In this document: one piece after another, positions 1 through 10,323 of the stretch | Position numbering within the stretch: position 1 is the stretch's first letter | How the letters are laid out: every line of letters starts with the position of its first letter | Source: Campanula takesimana | Taxonomy: Eukaryota; Streptophyta; Magnoliopsida; Asterales; Campanulaceae | Assembly: GCA_026119855.1 (NCBI GenBank) | Contig: JAOWBW010000060.1 | Span: 2,108,001 to 2,172,000 of the forward strand | DNA length: 64,000 nt | Direction: 5' to 3' | Notes under the pieces: generated by a model | Database searches by the model: none | The model's input: only the letters and a program-made list of their open reading frames with translations | What the model was told of the DNA's origin: nothing | Position numbers and translations under genes: made by a program

Positions 1-1083
1 CATTTTTAAGCCAAATGATCAAAGATCATATCCCAAGAAAAGGAAAATAGAATGAGATGAAGAAGAAGACTTTAACAAAATAAAGATTTGATTTTTAAGC
101 AAGCTTGGGGTAAATCATCAATTGATTGACCCAAGTTTGCTTCCTTTCCTTTTTCACTTAGAGACCTTGGGCTCTAATTTTCACTAACATGGTTTGTTCA
201 CCATCTACACTAATCACTCAATCTTGGATGAGAGGCCAATTTGGCATAATAACTTTGCTCTAGAATTCCTTCCCAATGAGAGAGCATGGCCTCTCTATTT
301 ATAGGGGGAATTGGGGGCTTGTTTGCAAATTAAAGTTGCATTTTGACCCTTCAATTTTGGACTTGGGGACCAAGCAAATGGGAACATTTTCATTTTAGTC
401 CTTTAATTATAAAGACATTTTTTGATCACAAAATGGGTCATTAAAATGGGTCATCTTTAGTCACAAATTGGGTTGAAATTGGATCATTTTTAGGCACGAA
501 ATGGGCATAAATAGGCTGAGAGGATCAACGGTTCAGATTAAATCTGAGGGATTTTGGGGAAGATCCAATGGCCATAGAAGGATGGCATTGTTGGTGACAA
601 AAGTGGGGGTGAAAGCCAATAGGAGTGTGCCACGCGTGGCTGTGAGGGTGAGGGGACAAAGTGGAGGTGACGGACCAATCATAGCGCAGCAGGTGGGGGG
701 TTTGTCGGGTGAGTGGCGTGCACGTGGGGGACAAGGCGCGTGAGGCTGGCGGGTCGTCGGCGAGTGGGTGAAAGCGCGTCTACCAGGTGCGTTTTCGGAA
801 GCTCGCATGCGCCTTCAGAAAGCGCGCCTGGTAGGTGCGACCGCCCCCTTTTCCTTGGCAATTTCCGAAAATTCCCACAAAGTCCTTTTGGGCTTTGTGG
901 GGGATTTACCCATGGTCCTGACTTTCTGGAATTTACCATAAGGTCCCTCCCTTTTCCAGAATGATTCCGTTAATGCCTAAAATACCCCTTGAACATTATA
1001 ATGACCCAATTAAATCCCAAATTACCCCTTAATTCCACAATTTAATTATTTAGGGGTAGTAAATCCGGATCGGGGTACTTACA
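1..1083 (-). repeat. 3' LTR of element A (cut by window edge)
   Basis: Matches 9241-10323 base for base at a constant offset of 9240. I count about a dozen substitutions and no indels, so roughly 99% identity. On the minus strand the LTR begins TGTAAGTACCCCG. A TATA box (TATAAATA on the minus strand) lies at 296-303. The remaining ~870 bp of this LTR lie left of the window. The small reading frames here recur in the other LTR copy and are not genes. Confidence 0.93.
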
Positions 1084-1219
1084 GAGCCCCTCGGCAACGT
1101 CGCTTTCGAAGGAAGCGGGGTTGTCGATAAAATAAAGAATCCCGATCCGGCGAGCGACCAAGATGGGAAAGATGGTGACCAAGGTGGTCAAATGGCTGGA
1201 CCCTTATCTTTAAAGGATT

Positions 1220-1261
1220 CCTACGTATCCCGTTTGCGGGGAATCAAGCCGATCGTAGTTC
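1220..1261. repeat. Recurring CCTACGT...CGTAGTTC motif, copy 1
   Basis: First of three copies in element A of a block that starts CCTACGTA/TCCC, has a variable middle containing TCA-G-C, and ends CGTAGTTC. CTACG and CGTAG can pair as a short stem. See also 4371-4413 and 6011-6075. Function unknown. Confidence 0.6.
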
Positions 1262-1387
1262 TGGTGAGAGAGTTTAAGGCTACTCGAACCTATAAGCATC
1301 CCATTTTGATGGGAGGACGGCATCGCCGATTTGGGTGAGAGATTTCAAGGCTACTCAAACCTATAAACGACCGTCGAGGTCGGGTGG

Positions 1388-2240
1388 GGAACTCAGGCAT
1401 GACACTTATTCGGTCAGAGGCGGGGACTCAGGCATGACACTTATTCGGTCAGAGGCGGGGACTCGGGCATGACACTTACTTGGTCAGAGGCGAAGGTTCG
1501 GGCGTGACACTCATTTGGTCAGAGGCAAAGGCATTTGGGCATGACACCAAGGGGTCAGAGGCTAAGGCATTTGGGCGTGACACCAAGGGGTCAGAGGCTA
1601 AGGAATTTTGGGCATGACACCAAGGGATCAGAGGCGAGGCATTTGGGCATGACACCAAGGGGTCAGAGGCTAAGGCATTTGGGCGTGACACCAAGGGGTC
1701 AGAGGCTAAGGCATTTTGGGCATGACACCAAGGGGTCAGAGGCGAGGCATTTGGGCGTGACACCAAGGGGTCAGAGGCTAAGGCATTTTGGCATGACACC
1801 AAGGGGTCAGAGGCGAGGCATTTGGGCATGACACCAAGGGGTCAGAGGCGAGGAATTTGGGCATGACACCAAGGGGTCAGAGGCTAAGGCATTTGGGCAT
1901 GACACCAAGGGGTCAGAGGCTAAGGCATTTGGGCATGACACCAAGGGGTCAGAGGCTAAGGCTTTTTGGGCGTGACACCAAGGGGTCAGAGGCTAAGGAA
2001 TTTGGGCATGACACCAAGGGGTCAGAGGCGAAAGCATTTGGGCATGACACCAAGGGGTCAGAGGCGAAAGCATCTGGGCATGACACCAAGGGGTCAGAGG
2101 CTGAGGCATTTGGGCATGACACCAAGGGGTCAGAGGCTAAGGCATTTGGGCATGACACCAAGGGGTCAGAGGCTAAGGCATTTGGGCATGACACCAAGGG
2201 GTCAGAGGCTTGGGCATGACACTCGTTTGGTCAGAGGCGG
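1388..2240. repeat. 36-bp tandem array (~24 copies)
   Basis: About 24 head-to-tail copies of a ~36-bp unit with the core GACACCAAGGGGTCAGAGGC. The left few copies are a diverged version with ACTTATTCGGTCAGAGGCGGGG. Most units are exactly 36 bp, so open frames of 12-residue repeats run on both strands. These are by-products of the repeat. There are no unique spacers, so this is not a CRISPR array. Lies near the 3' LTR of A in its own orientation. Confidence 0.92.
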
Positions 2241-2315
2241 GACATGGTCAACTTGGCTCTATGGGAGAGGGTTGACTTGCTGGGGATATGGTCAACTTGA
2301 CTCATACGGGACAGA

Positions 2316-2640
2316 TTTTTACTGGGCTTACGTCGGGGACGGCCTATGGTGACTATTCTAAGTCAAAGTTAATGGGCTTACGTCGGGGACGGCCATGACA
2401 AATTTTTAACTGGGCTTACGTCAGGGACGGCCATGACAAATTTTTAACTGGGCTTACATCAGGGACGGCCAATTTCGACAAATTTTTAACTGGGCTTACG
2501 TCGAGGACGGCCAAATTTTGGACAAATTTTTAACTGGGCTTACGTCGAGGACGGCCATGACAAATTTTTAACTGGGCTTACGTCAGGGACGGCCATATTT
2601 AGTTTCACAAAGCTGGGCTTACGTCGCTAGGACTGCCTGA
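2316..2640. repeat. ~38-46-bp tandem array, GGGCTTACGTC units
   Basis: About eight units containing TGGGCTTACGTCNGGGACGGCC followed by a variable A/T-rich tail such as ATGACAAATTTTTAAC. Unit length varies with the tail. The same core returns at 3085-3245, so two arrays of one family flank the 33-bp array. Confidence 0.88.
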
Positions 2641-3050
2641 TTTTTGTCTCAGAGGGTCGCTCGGGGGACCTGAATTTTATCTCAAAAGGGTCGCTCGGGG
2701 GACCTGAATTTTATCTCAAAAGGGTCGCTCGGGGGACCTAAACTTTTCTCAAGATGGTCACTCGGGGGACCTAAACTTGTCTCAAAATGGTCACTCGGGG
2801 GACCTAGACTTTTCTCAAAATGGTCACTCGGGGGACCTAAACTTTTCTCAAAATGGGTCACTCGGGGGACCTAGACTTGTCTCAAAATGGTCACTCAGGG
2901 GACCTAGACTTTTCTCAAAATGGTCACTCGGGGGACCTATACCTTTTCTCAAAATGGTCACTCGGGGGACCTAGACTTTTCTCAAAATGGTCACTCGGGG
3001 GACCTAAACTTTTCAAAATGGTCACTCGGGGGACCTAAACTTTTCTCAGA
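2641..3050. repeat. 33-bp tandem array (~12 copies)
   Basis: About twelve units with the core GGTCACTCGGGGGACCTA and a tail ACTTTTCTCAAAAT. The first three are a longer variant with GGTCGCTCGGGGGACCTGA. Many units are 33 bp, which again produces open 11-residue repeat frames. Not interpreted as coding. Confidence 0.9.
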
Positions 3051-3079
3051 AGGGGATTGACTTTTACTTGGTCAACCGG

Positions 3080-3250
3080 GTCAACATGGGCTTACGTCTA
3101 GGACGGCCATAATTTATTTCACAAAGCTGGGCTTACGTCGCTAGGACTGCCGGATTTTTGATTTCACAAAGCTGGGCTTACGTCGCTAGGACTGCCGGAT
3201 TTTTGATTTCACAAAGCTGGGCTTACGTCGCTAGGACTGCCGGAGCAAAA
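3080..3250. repeat. ~45-bp tandem array, GGCTTACGTCGCTAGGACTGCC units
   Basis: Three full and one partial unit of about 45-46 bp with the core GGGCTTACGTCGCTAGG and a tail TTTTTGATTTCACAAAGCT. Related in core to 2316-2640 but more homogeneous, which suggests a more recent amplification. Confidence 0.88.
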
Positions 3251-3524
3251 GCTCACAAAACTCACCATCAAATGCCCAATGCAATTTGAAAGGGGAAAAA
3301 CATTATTTTCACACAATATACCCTCAAATGCCCAATGCGAATTGAAAGGGGACAAGCAAACACATTTTTTTTTTTAAAATATTCATTCCTCAAAGCAAAT
3401 CTTTTAACGAAGCATGTCAGTCAAATTTTTTATTTTAATTTAACCACGAGGTTTATTATGCATAAAGTCCTTGGGAGTTTCATCCATTCTTTAGGAGTGG
3501 TCGGGAGTAGAGGACCCTTTCGTC

Positions 3525-3660
3525 GTTGATGTTGGGGTAGCCCCATGTCCTTGCAATCGTCAATGCCGGGGTAGCCCCATGTCCTTGTCGTTACTGATGT
3601 CGGGGTAGCCCCAATGTCATCTCTTGGCCTTTGGCGTTGGCGTAGACCCAACATGACCTT
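3525..3660. repeat. ~47-bp tandem repeat (3 copies)
   Basis: Three imperfect copies of a unit containing GGGGTAGCCCCATGTCCTTG with variable joins. Part of the repeat-rich 3' UTR of A. Confidence 0.75.
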
Positions 3661-3694
3661 TGAAGTGAGGTTAGGAACCCATCCCTTTTCCATG

Positions 3695-3830
3695 ACGCAC
3701 CCTTTCTTTTGCCTAGGCCGCCCTTGCGGGTTTTCAACCTAGCGGGCATCTCTTTTGCGTCTTTTATGGCACACCCTGTTTTTTGCCTAGGCCGCCCTTA
3801 TGGGTTTTCAACCTAGCGGGCCACTTTTTT
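3695..3830. repeat. ~75-bp duplicated unit
   Basis: Two copies of a segment containing TTTTGCCTAGGCCGCCCTT, GGGTTTTCAACCTAGCGGGC and a pyrimidine-rich tail. Followed by a long T-run around 3846-3866. Confidence 0.7.
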
Positions 3831-4370
3831 GGTGCCTTTCTTTTCCACTTTTTTTTTTTTTTTTTTATGAGTGATCCAGCCGACTCGATAGAACGGGGAC
3901 TTAAGGTATCTTTTGGAGGAAACATGCAAGGGCAGTTTATTTGGGAGAGAGTCCCTTTATGTTGGTGAGCTCTTTGAGCAATTTATCATGAAATGGAAGG
4001 AAGCCCTTGCTTGACAGAATACAAGTGTTTAGCTCTTTCCTAAGATGTAGAGAAGAAGACTTGTCGAGACATTTGAAATTTGTCTTGGTTAAAATTATCA
4101 AAATGATTGCTTGGATGGACCATGTTTATCATTAAGTCAAGATTATAACAAGCAATTAGCCTTAACATGTATAAATGTTGTGATCAATTAAGATTAAGAT
4201 TCGATCAACGGCAAGATCGGGAAGAGAAGGTGTTTATGGGGGATTGGCCCAAAGAAGGTGTGTCTTGGGAAATCGGTCATTGATGGGACCGTGGGGGGAG
4301 AGGCTTGGCTACCTTGGGAAAGCCATGGTTTGACCGTTCTTTCTCATGCTGTGACCGGACCCGAAGGTTG

Positions 4371-4413
4371 CCTACGTTCCCCTCAATGTGAGGAGCTCAG
4401 GTCGCCGTAGTTC
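4371..4413. repeat. Recurring CCTACGT...CGTAGTTC motif, copy 2
   Basis: Second copy of the block described at 1220-1261. Here it contains CCTACGTTCCCCTC, GAGGAGCTCAGGTCGC and CGTAGTTCGG. Confidence 0.6.
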
Positions 4414-5371
4414 GGCCATGGGCCGTTTTGCTGAAGTTGGCTTTCCTTTGGCGTCGTCTCGGAGGACATTGTTGCTCTTTTGACGCAGATCACTTTGCTT
4501 CGTGGTGGACGCCTTGGGACGGACCGCTTAGGATGAACCCTCTTTGATGTGAACTCCCTTTGAACGGGTCCTTTTGGGATGAGTCATTTCTTGGTCGTCT
4601 TTTGGTATAGACTTCCTTTCTCGCGAACCCTTGGGGGTAAACCTTTTGGATGAGCTTTTGAGGCAAACTTCCTCTTTGCATATGCTCATTTCCTTTCCTT
4701 CTTTCCACATATTCATTTTTTTTATTTTTTATTTTTTGGAGGGGGGGAATATTAGCCCTAACTTGCCATCTTGGACATTGACTCATTTGTAGCCCCTTTG
4801 TCACTTTCGGCTTTGCCTTTGAAGACTCGGGAAGTCATTTGCTTGGTTGCGCACACGCGATCATGGTTGAACCTTGGTTGTTGAGCAACAACGTCTTTTC
4901 CTCTTCATCGTCTTGGGATGCCTTTGACGTGCATCAAGAATTTTGTCTTGGAAAGGTGTATCGGGAATGTGTATCGGGTAAGTGTATGAGGGAAGACTTG
5001 CCATTAATGGTTTCTTCATGTCAATTGATCACAACATTTATTCACATCAAGATTAATTGTTTGCATTTAGCATTTTTCAGTTGTGTTTAGGTCCATTCGT
5101 CCTTAATGAGTCGTCATTGACTAGTATGCTTAGAAGTCAATTCATCATTTTAGGGACGTAGCAATCAATTGATAATAACAAGCAAGACAATTTCAAGAGT
5201 AAATGTGTATTGCAAATAATGTCTCAAGTCTAGGGAGAAGAGAATGAAAATGACTTTTTTATATAGATAACTTTGTACAAACATGTCCGGGTACGGACCT
5301 TTGTAAAAACAAAAAGACACAGTCCGGGACGGACTTTTGGTGAAAGTCTAGACCCTACGAGGCTGGAAGAC

Positions 5372-5377
<6 letters not shown>

Positions 5378-5403
<26 letters not shown>
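5378..5403. repeat. Poly(T) tract
   Basis: A run of about 25 T residues inside element A. It may mark an old poly(A)-tailed insertion on the minus strand, but I see no associated retroposon body. Confidence 0.8.
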
Positions 5404-5404
<1 letters not shown>

Positions 5405-6010
5405 GGGACGGGCTCCCATGAGGTGCGGTGGTCCATTTCTTTCTTTGACCGTTGGAGGGGTTGTCGGCGGCATATTCCATGTCTTCCACGGGGAACTCGG
5501 GTTCCGTGTCATCAGGAAAGATGTCGCGAGGTCTCCACTTGGCTCGGCGTTGTGATTGCCGGATCTGTCTTTGGCCATTTCTTTTCGATGACCTCCTTTC
5601 GAGGTACATGTTCTCGTGCATGTCATTCAGCGAGGTTACGGATCTCTATTTGATGTAGCCTCCTTTGGGATTTTGGAGCTTTGACCCTCTCTCGTGGACG
5701 ATGGTCCGGTTTGTGTTGACCTCCTTGTTCACATGGGCGCCAATTCGGATGTGGGCTCCTTGGTTAATGTTTCAGACGGGCAAAACCGCAAAGGACTTTA
5801 GCATTTTAAACCTCAAGGTGAAATTATAACCATGGTTCAAGAGAGACGCTTCATTAGCAGATTAGCCTCTTAGGAAATCTTGATCTTTTATTTTAAGAAA
5901 ATTGGATCTCCATTTTCTTCTGGGAAAAACATACTTTTGTTTTGGGTGGAAGACTCACACACACATTTTTTTTTCATTTTTTTTTTTTAGGATTGACCGG
6001 GCCGAAGCTG

Positions 6011-6075
6011 CCTACGTTCCCCTTACCACGAGGGAGGGGGTCCCACGTGATGAGAGGCTCAGGTCACCGTAGTTC
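6011..6075. repeat. Recurring CCTACGT...CGTAGTTC motif, copy 3
   Basis: Third copy of the block. It is longer in the middle than the others, with CCTACGTTCCCC, GAGGCTCAGGTCACCG and CGTAGTTCG. Confidence 0.6.
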
Positions 6076-6227
6076 GAACATGACTGACTTGTCGGAGGAT
6101 AACGGGGATCCATCCATCCAAGGACTAAAACCGACTTCCTAGGAAACTATGCCTAGGGACTTCACGGGAATTCTGGGATCCATCCGAAGATCGACGGGTG
6201 TCTCGGAGGTCTTCCAAAGGCTTCACG

Positions 6228-6601
6228 AGGGAACCTAGGAGACAACGGCCTAGGGTTTCAGCAACGGGGACCTAGGAGACAACGGCCTAGGGTTTTAATA
6301 GGAATCTCAACAATGGGGACCTAGGAGGCAACGGCCTAGGGTTTTAACGTAAATCTCAACAATGGGGACCTAGGAGGCAACGGCCTAGGGTTTTAACGGA
6401 ATCTCAACAATGGGGACCTAGGAGGCAACGGCCTAGGGTTTTAACAGGAATCTCAACAATGGGGACCTAGGAGGCAACGGCCTAGGGTTTTAACGGACAT
6501 CTCAACAATGGGGACCTAGGAGGCAACGGCCTAGGGTTTTAACAGGAATCTCAACAATGGGGACCTAGGAGGCAACGGCCTAGGGTTTTAACAGGGATCA
6601 T
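6228..6601. repeat. 48-49-bp tandem array (8 copies)
   Basis: Eight units, each with GGGGACCTAGGAGGCAACGG, then CCTAGGGTTTTAAC and a short AGGAATCTCAACAAT linker. Each unit has two CCTAGG palindromes about 20 bp apart. The first two copies have GAGACAACGG instead of GAGGCAACGG. Half-related GGATCCATCC units follow at 6602-6705. Confidence 0.92.
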
Positions 6602-6710
6602 AACAGGGGTCTTGGAGGATAACGAGGATCCATCCAAAGACTTAACAAAATTTGACGGAGGTATTGGAGGATAACGGGGATCCATCCAAAGACTTAACGA
6701 GGCGACACTT
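6602..6710. repeat. ~50-60-bp repeat, GGAGGATAACG...GGATCCATCC units
   Basis: Two adjacent copies of TTGGAGGATAACGNGGATCC-ATCCAAAGACTTAAC. Diverged copies lie at 6092-6120 and 6176-6190, so the 48-bp array is embedded in an older array of this unit. Confidence 0.75.
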
Positions 6711-8355
6711 GTTAGCGAATGTAATGTATCAAAGGCAAGGAGCAAAAACGGAGCAAGCTCATGCAATGTGCAATTATTCATTCATTCAAGTTTACTTAAA
6801 AAAGCTTTCTTGATTTGATCCTAAATGGTTGGAAAAGATTCCTCTTCTTTTTCGCAACTATTCTAAATCCTGGATCAGTGGAGGCCGTCACTACGCCTAT
6901 AGACCCCTCGTTTTTCACATGTATTGCACGCTCCCATGGACGGACTATCCCGGGCGAGGGTCCTATAGGGCACGCGGCTTCCACCAACCAAAAGAAACGA
7001 ACCTAGGGTCTAGTGCGTCGCAAGGTTCCCAATACGCGGGTCATCCTAATCATGATTAAGCCCCAGTCGGGATCGAGACTTTTTTCCGAAGGCTACACCG
7101 AAGGCTGCACCGATATTCCGACATGACCTCATTTTGATATGAGGCGTCTCAATCCTTGACCATGGGCTTAAGGATGATTAAAAATGACTTGCACATTAGG
7201 GCTTAACGACACGGTGTTACCCTATCCTTAGCATATGACCTTCGTTAATTGTGGTCGTCATTAACACACGAGTTGAAGGCGGGTTAGGCCACGCTTGCAT
7301 TACATAAAGGAGTCACAACTCGGGAATTAACTTGGCCACAATTAACCTTGGACACGTATTAAGGACGTGGTAACGTGGACTAGACCAAAAACCAACCATA
7401 GTCACGGTATTTGTGTGTCACGGACATGTGTGGTTGACTCGGCTCGGAAGGGAAGGTGGGATGGACCCGTGCGCGCATCGAAGGGAACAAGAGCGCCCAA
7501 CGAGCTGCATCGTGGCATCCATCCCGGGTTTGAAGGGCATTTGGAACGTGCAAGGTCAAGTGCGCGTAGTGTGACGCCTTTCTATGTTCCCTTTTGAGTC
7601 AAAATAGAAATTTTCAATCCATTTTAATATCTTGAGCAATGTATGGACAAGTATGAGCAATCATGAACAAATATGAACAAATATGAACAAATATGGACAA
7701 ATATGGACAAACAAGAACAAGCAAGTAAGCAAGGCTACTTAACAAGTAAGAATTACAATTTGTACATGGAAGGTTTGTGCACAACCAAAGGTTCTTTGAA
7801 ACCAATTTTTTTTTTGCAAGAAGAACAACCTTTTGAAAGTCATTTGTACCAAAAAAGTTGTGCACAAACAAGAAGAATTTAAAACAATTTTTTTTTGAAA
7901 AGGGTTATGCACAATGAGGCTTTGAAACCCCAATTTTAATGTCCAAAACAAAAATGTGCATGACCAAGTTTTGGAAATTCATTTTTTTTTTGTTAAAAGA
8001 AAGAAGGCAAAAGTGCACAAGATAGAGTCTGGAAATTGGAACCTGGACATGAAGAAGCAAGGAGACCACTCAGAATGTTTCTGCCTTGCACCAATTTGTT
8101 GATTTGAACATTCTGTGGGTCCGGCCAAAGTAGCCGTACGGCTAGATCATCCGTCCCATTATTTTTTGCAATTTTTCCATCTTCAAGTCATCCAGCCCCA
8201 GTTTATTGTATTTCCAAAACAGTTTCATTCCTTCGAGTCAAAACAGAAACACAAAACACACAAATTAGGCACAAAGTCAACAAACGGGGACGGGAGTTTG
8301 ACCCACACATAAATGTCCCCAAAGCTTCTAGAAAGAAGTTTAAGAACATTTAATA
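6711..8355. other. Element A leader side: no gene seen
   Basis: In element orientation this is the 5' untranslated side downstream of the primer site. It holds an 11-bp ACAAATATGGA-type array (about 7634-7725), several A/T runs and a CCGTACGG cluster (8121-8157). No coding segment of more than about 90 residues or with recognisable similarity was found. Confidence 0.7.
8121..8157 (-). promoter_or_regulatory. CCGTACGG word cluster in A leader
   Basis: CCGTACGG (8134) and CCGTCC (8151) are 17 bp apart, with a weaker CCGGCC just before. The same cluster, with the same 17-bp step, occurs in LTR fragment J (41082-41120). Role unknown. Confidence 0.35.
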
Positions 8356-8374
8356 TCCCCAGTGGAGTCGCCAC
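8356..8374 (-). other. Primer-binding site of element A (Arg-tRNA type)
   Basis: On the minus strand the bases right after the LTR end (CTTACA) read GTGGCGACTCCACTGGGGA. This GGCGACTC-CTGGGGA form is the one commonly seen in Tat/Ogre elements. It fixes the element's orientation as minus. Confidence 0.8.
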
Positions 8375-9535
8375 TGTAAGGATCCCGTCCTCGGGGCAAA
8401 ACAAGCAAAGTTCGCACGAGGACAAAATGCCAAACACGGGTGGTTTTCACACAAACAACGGAGTCGCCACGTTAGTTTAATTTTTAACCCAAACTTACGA
8501 AAAATGGTTAGAGAAAATGAGTTCGGAGGTCACTTTACACTTTGGGAAAAACTTGGACAAAGTTCACCCAAAGTGCCTCGGTAAACCGAGTCTCCCTAAG
8601 TTTGTTGACCAAAACGTGCAAGTGTGTGTGTGTGTGTTTAAAAATGGGAGAAACCAATCTTATTTTAGAAAATGATTTTGGGGACGGACTTTAATTAATC
8701 ATGGTAAGGATTAATAAAGTCAAGAGGGACAACTTGATCATCCTATGTACCAAATTCATGCCAAGATGAGATCCAAGGCCATGAATTGGACAATCATTGG
8801 AGCAATAACACCTTTACTTGGACAAATCCCCAACTTGGAGGATCAAAGATTGTGGCCAAACAAGAACAATATTAATAAGATATTTAACAAATCATGATTA
8901 TATATATATAGCAATAATATAATAGCTTGAGAGGACAAGACTTGCAATATTGAATGACATTAATGTAAAACCCACTCACACTTGCATTAATGTAAAATTG
9001 CACAAAAATATAACAAGTCTTAGATTAATCCTTTGGTTTAGAACCCACACTCATGCATAAAACATGGAGGGCACCATGGATCTCAAGGCTTGGTTCCAAG
9101 TTGATAAAATGCATTAAGTAAATGACATTAATGTAACAAATGCTCCTCTCCACTTGGTTCATCATTTTAATACACCATAAAGTGTAAGATGAGACCATTG
9201 GGATCAAGGGAGCATTTGGATCCCAATCATATAAAGATTACATTTTTAAGCCAAATGATCAAAGATCATATCCCAAGAAAAGGAAAATAGAATGAGATGA
9301 AGAAGAAGACTTTAACAAAATAAAGATTTGATTTTTAAGCAAGCTTGGGGTAAATCATCAATTGATTGACCCAAGTTTGCTTCCTTTCCTTTTTCACTTA
9401 GAGACCTTGGGCTCTAATTTTCACTAACATGGTTTGCTCACCATCTACACTAATCACTCAATCTTGGATGAGAGGCCAATTTGGCATAATAACTTTGCTC
9501 TAGAATTCCTTCCCAATGAGAGAGCATGGCCTCTC

Positions 9536-9543
9536 TATTTATA
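9536..9543 (-). promoter_or_regulatory. TATA box of LTR A
   Basis: TATAAATAGAGAGG on the minus strand, a strong plant TATA context. The other LTR copy has it at 296-303. Confidence 0.7.
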
Positions 9544-10011
9544 AGGGGAATTGGGGGCTTGTTTGCAAATTAAAGTTGCATTTTGAACCTTCAATTTTGG
9601 ACTTGGGGACCAAGAAAATGGGAACATTTTCATTTTAGTCCTTTAATTATAAAGACATTTTTTGATCACAAAATGGGTCATTAAAATGGGTCATCTTTAG
9701 TCACAAATTGGGTTGAAATTGGATCATTTTTAGGCACAAAATGGGCATAAATAGGCTGAGAGGATCAACGGTTCAGATTAAATCTGAGGAATTTTGGGGA
9801 AGATCCAATGGCCATAGAAGGCTGGCATTGTTGGTGACAAAAGTGGGGGTGAAAGCCAATAGGAGTGTGCCACGCGTGGCTATGAGGGTGAGGGGACAAA
9901 GTGGAGGTGACGGACCAATCACAGCGCAGCAGGTGGCGGGTTTGTCGGGTGAGTGGCGTGCACGTGGGGGACAAGGCGCGTGAGGCTGGCGGGTCGTCGG
10001 CGAGTGGGTGA

Positions 10012-10080
10012 AAGCGCGTCTACCAGGTGCGTTTTCGGAAGCTCGCATGCGCCTTCAGAAAGCGCGCCTGGTAGGTGCGA
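10012..10080 (-). promoter_or_regulatory. GC-rich hairpin in U3 of LTR A
   Basis: Two blocks (10011-10031 and 10059-10079) share AAAGCGCG and GGTGCG, 48 bp apart. Between them CTACCAGGTGCG and CGCGCCTGGTAG are inverted relative to each other, so a ~12-bp stem with one mismatch is possible. Conserved in both LTR copies (772-840 in the left LTR). Confidence 0.5.
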
Positions 10081-10323
10081 CCGCCCCCTTTTCCTTGGCA
10101 ATTTCCGAAAATTCCCACAAAGTCCTTTTGGGCTTTGTGGGGGATTTACCCATGGTCCTGACTTTTTAGAATTTACCATAAGGTCCCTCCCTTTTCCAGA
10201 ATGATTCCGTTAATGCCTAAAATACCCCTTGAACATTATAATGACCCAATTAAATCCCAAATTACCCCTTAATTCCACAATTTAATTATTTAGGGGTAGT
10301 AAATCCGGATCGGGGTACTTACA

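Larger units (their letters stand above)
1084..8374 (-). mobile_element. Internal region of element A, non-autonomous LTR retrotransposon
   Basis: The region lies between two near-identical LTRs in direct orientation. It is about 7.3 kb, yet no gag, protease, reverse transcriptase, RNase H or integrase can be recognised on either strand. Read on the minus strand it starts with an Arg-tRNA-type primer site next to the 8375-10323 LTR. It then has a long AT-rich leader (about 8355-6700) and several tandem arrays that become dense towards the 3' LTR. Tat/Ogre elements are known for hypervariable 3' UTRs carrying tandem repeats, and the primer site is of the type used by that lineage, so I infer a non-autonomous Tat/Ogre derivative (LARD-like). 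Such elements must use proteins supplied by an intact relative. Confidence 0.85.
8375..10323 (-). repeat. 5' LTR of element A (complete, 1949 bp)
   Basis: Minus-strand ends are TGTAAGTACCCC and GGGATCCTTACA (TGTAAG/CTTACA inverted termini). The outer edge at 10323 abuts the broken gag of element B. The right target-site copy would start GCGGG at 10324; its partner lies outside the window. Minus-strand TATAAATA lies at 9536-9543, and a (GT)n run at about 8625-8640 is near the U5 end. About 480 bp upstream of the TATA box are two 21-bp blocks starting AAAGCGCG, 48 bp apart. Confidence 0.93.

Noticed and set aside
501..964. Overlapping small frames repeated at 9741-10204
   Set aside because: They lie in the two LTR copies of A and are shadows in GC-rich LTR sequence.
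1388..2240. Regular 36-bp repeat resembling a CRISPR array
   Set aside because: Units are head-to-tail without unique spacers, there are no cas genes and the genome is a plant's.
1476..2352. Long repeat-peptide frames on both strands
   Set aside because: They follow from a repeat unit divisible by three and exist on both strands equally; no start context or conservation is visible.
5230..5660. Frames with poly-Lys or poly-Phe runs
   Set aside because: Created by the poly(T) tract; no recognisable domain.
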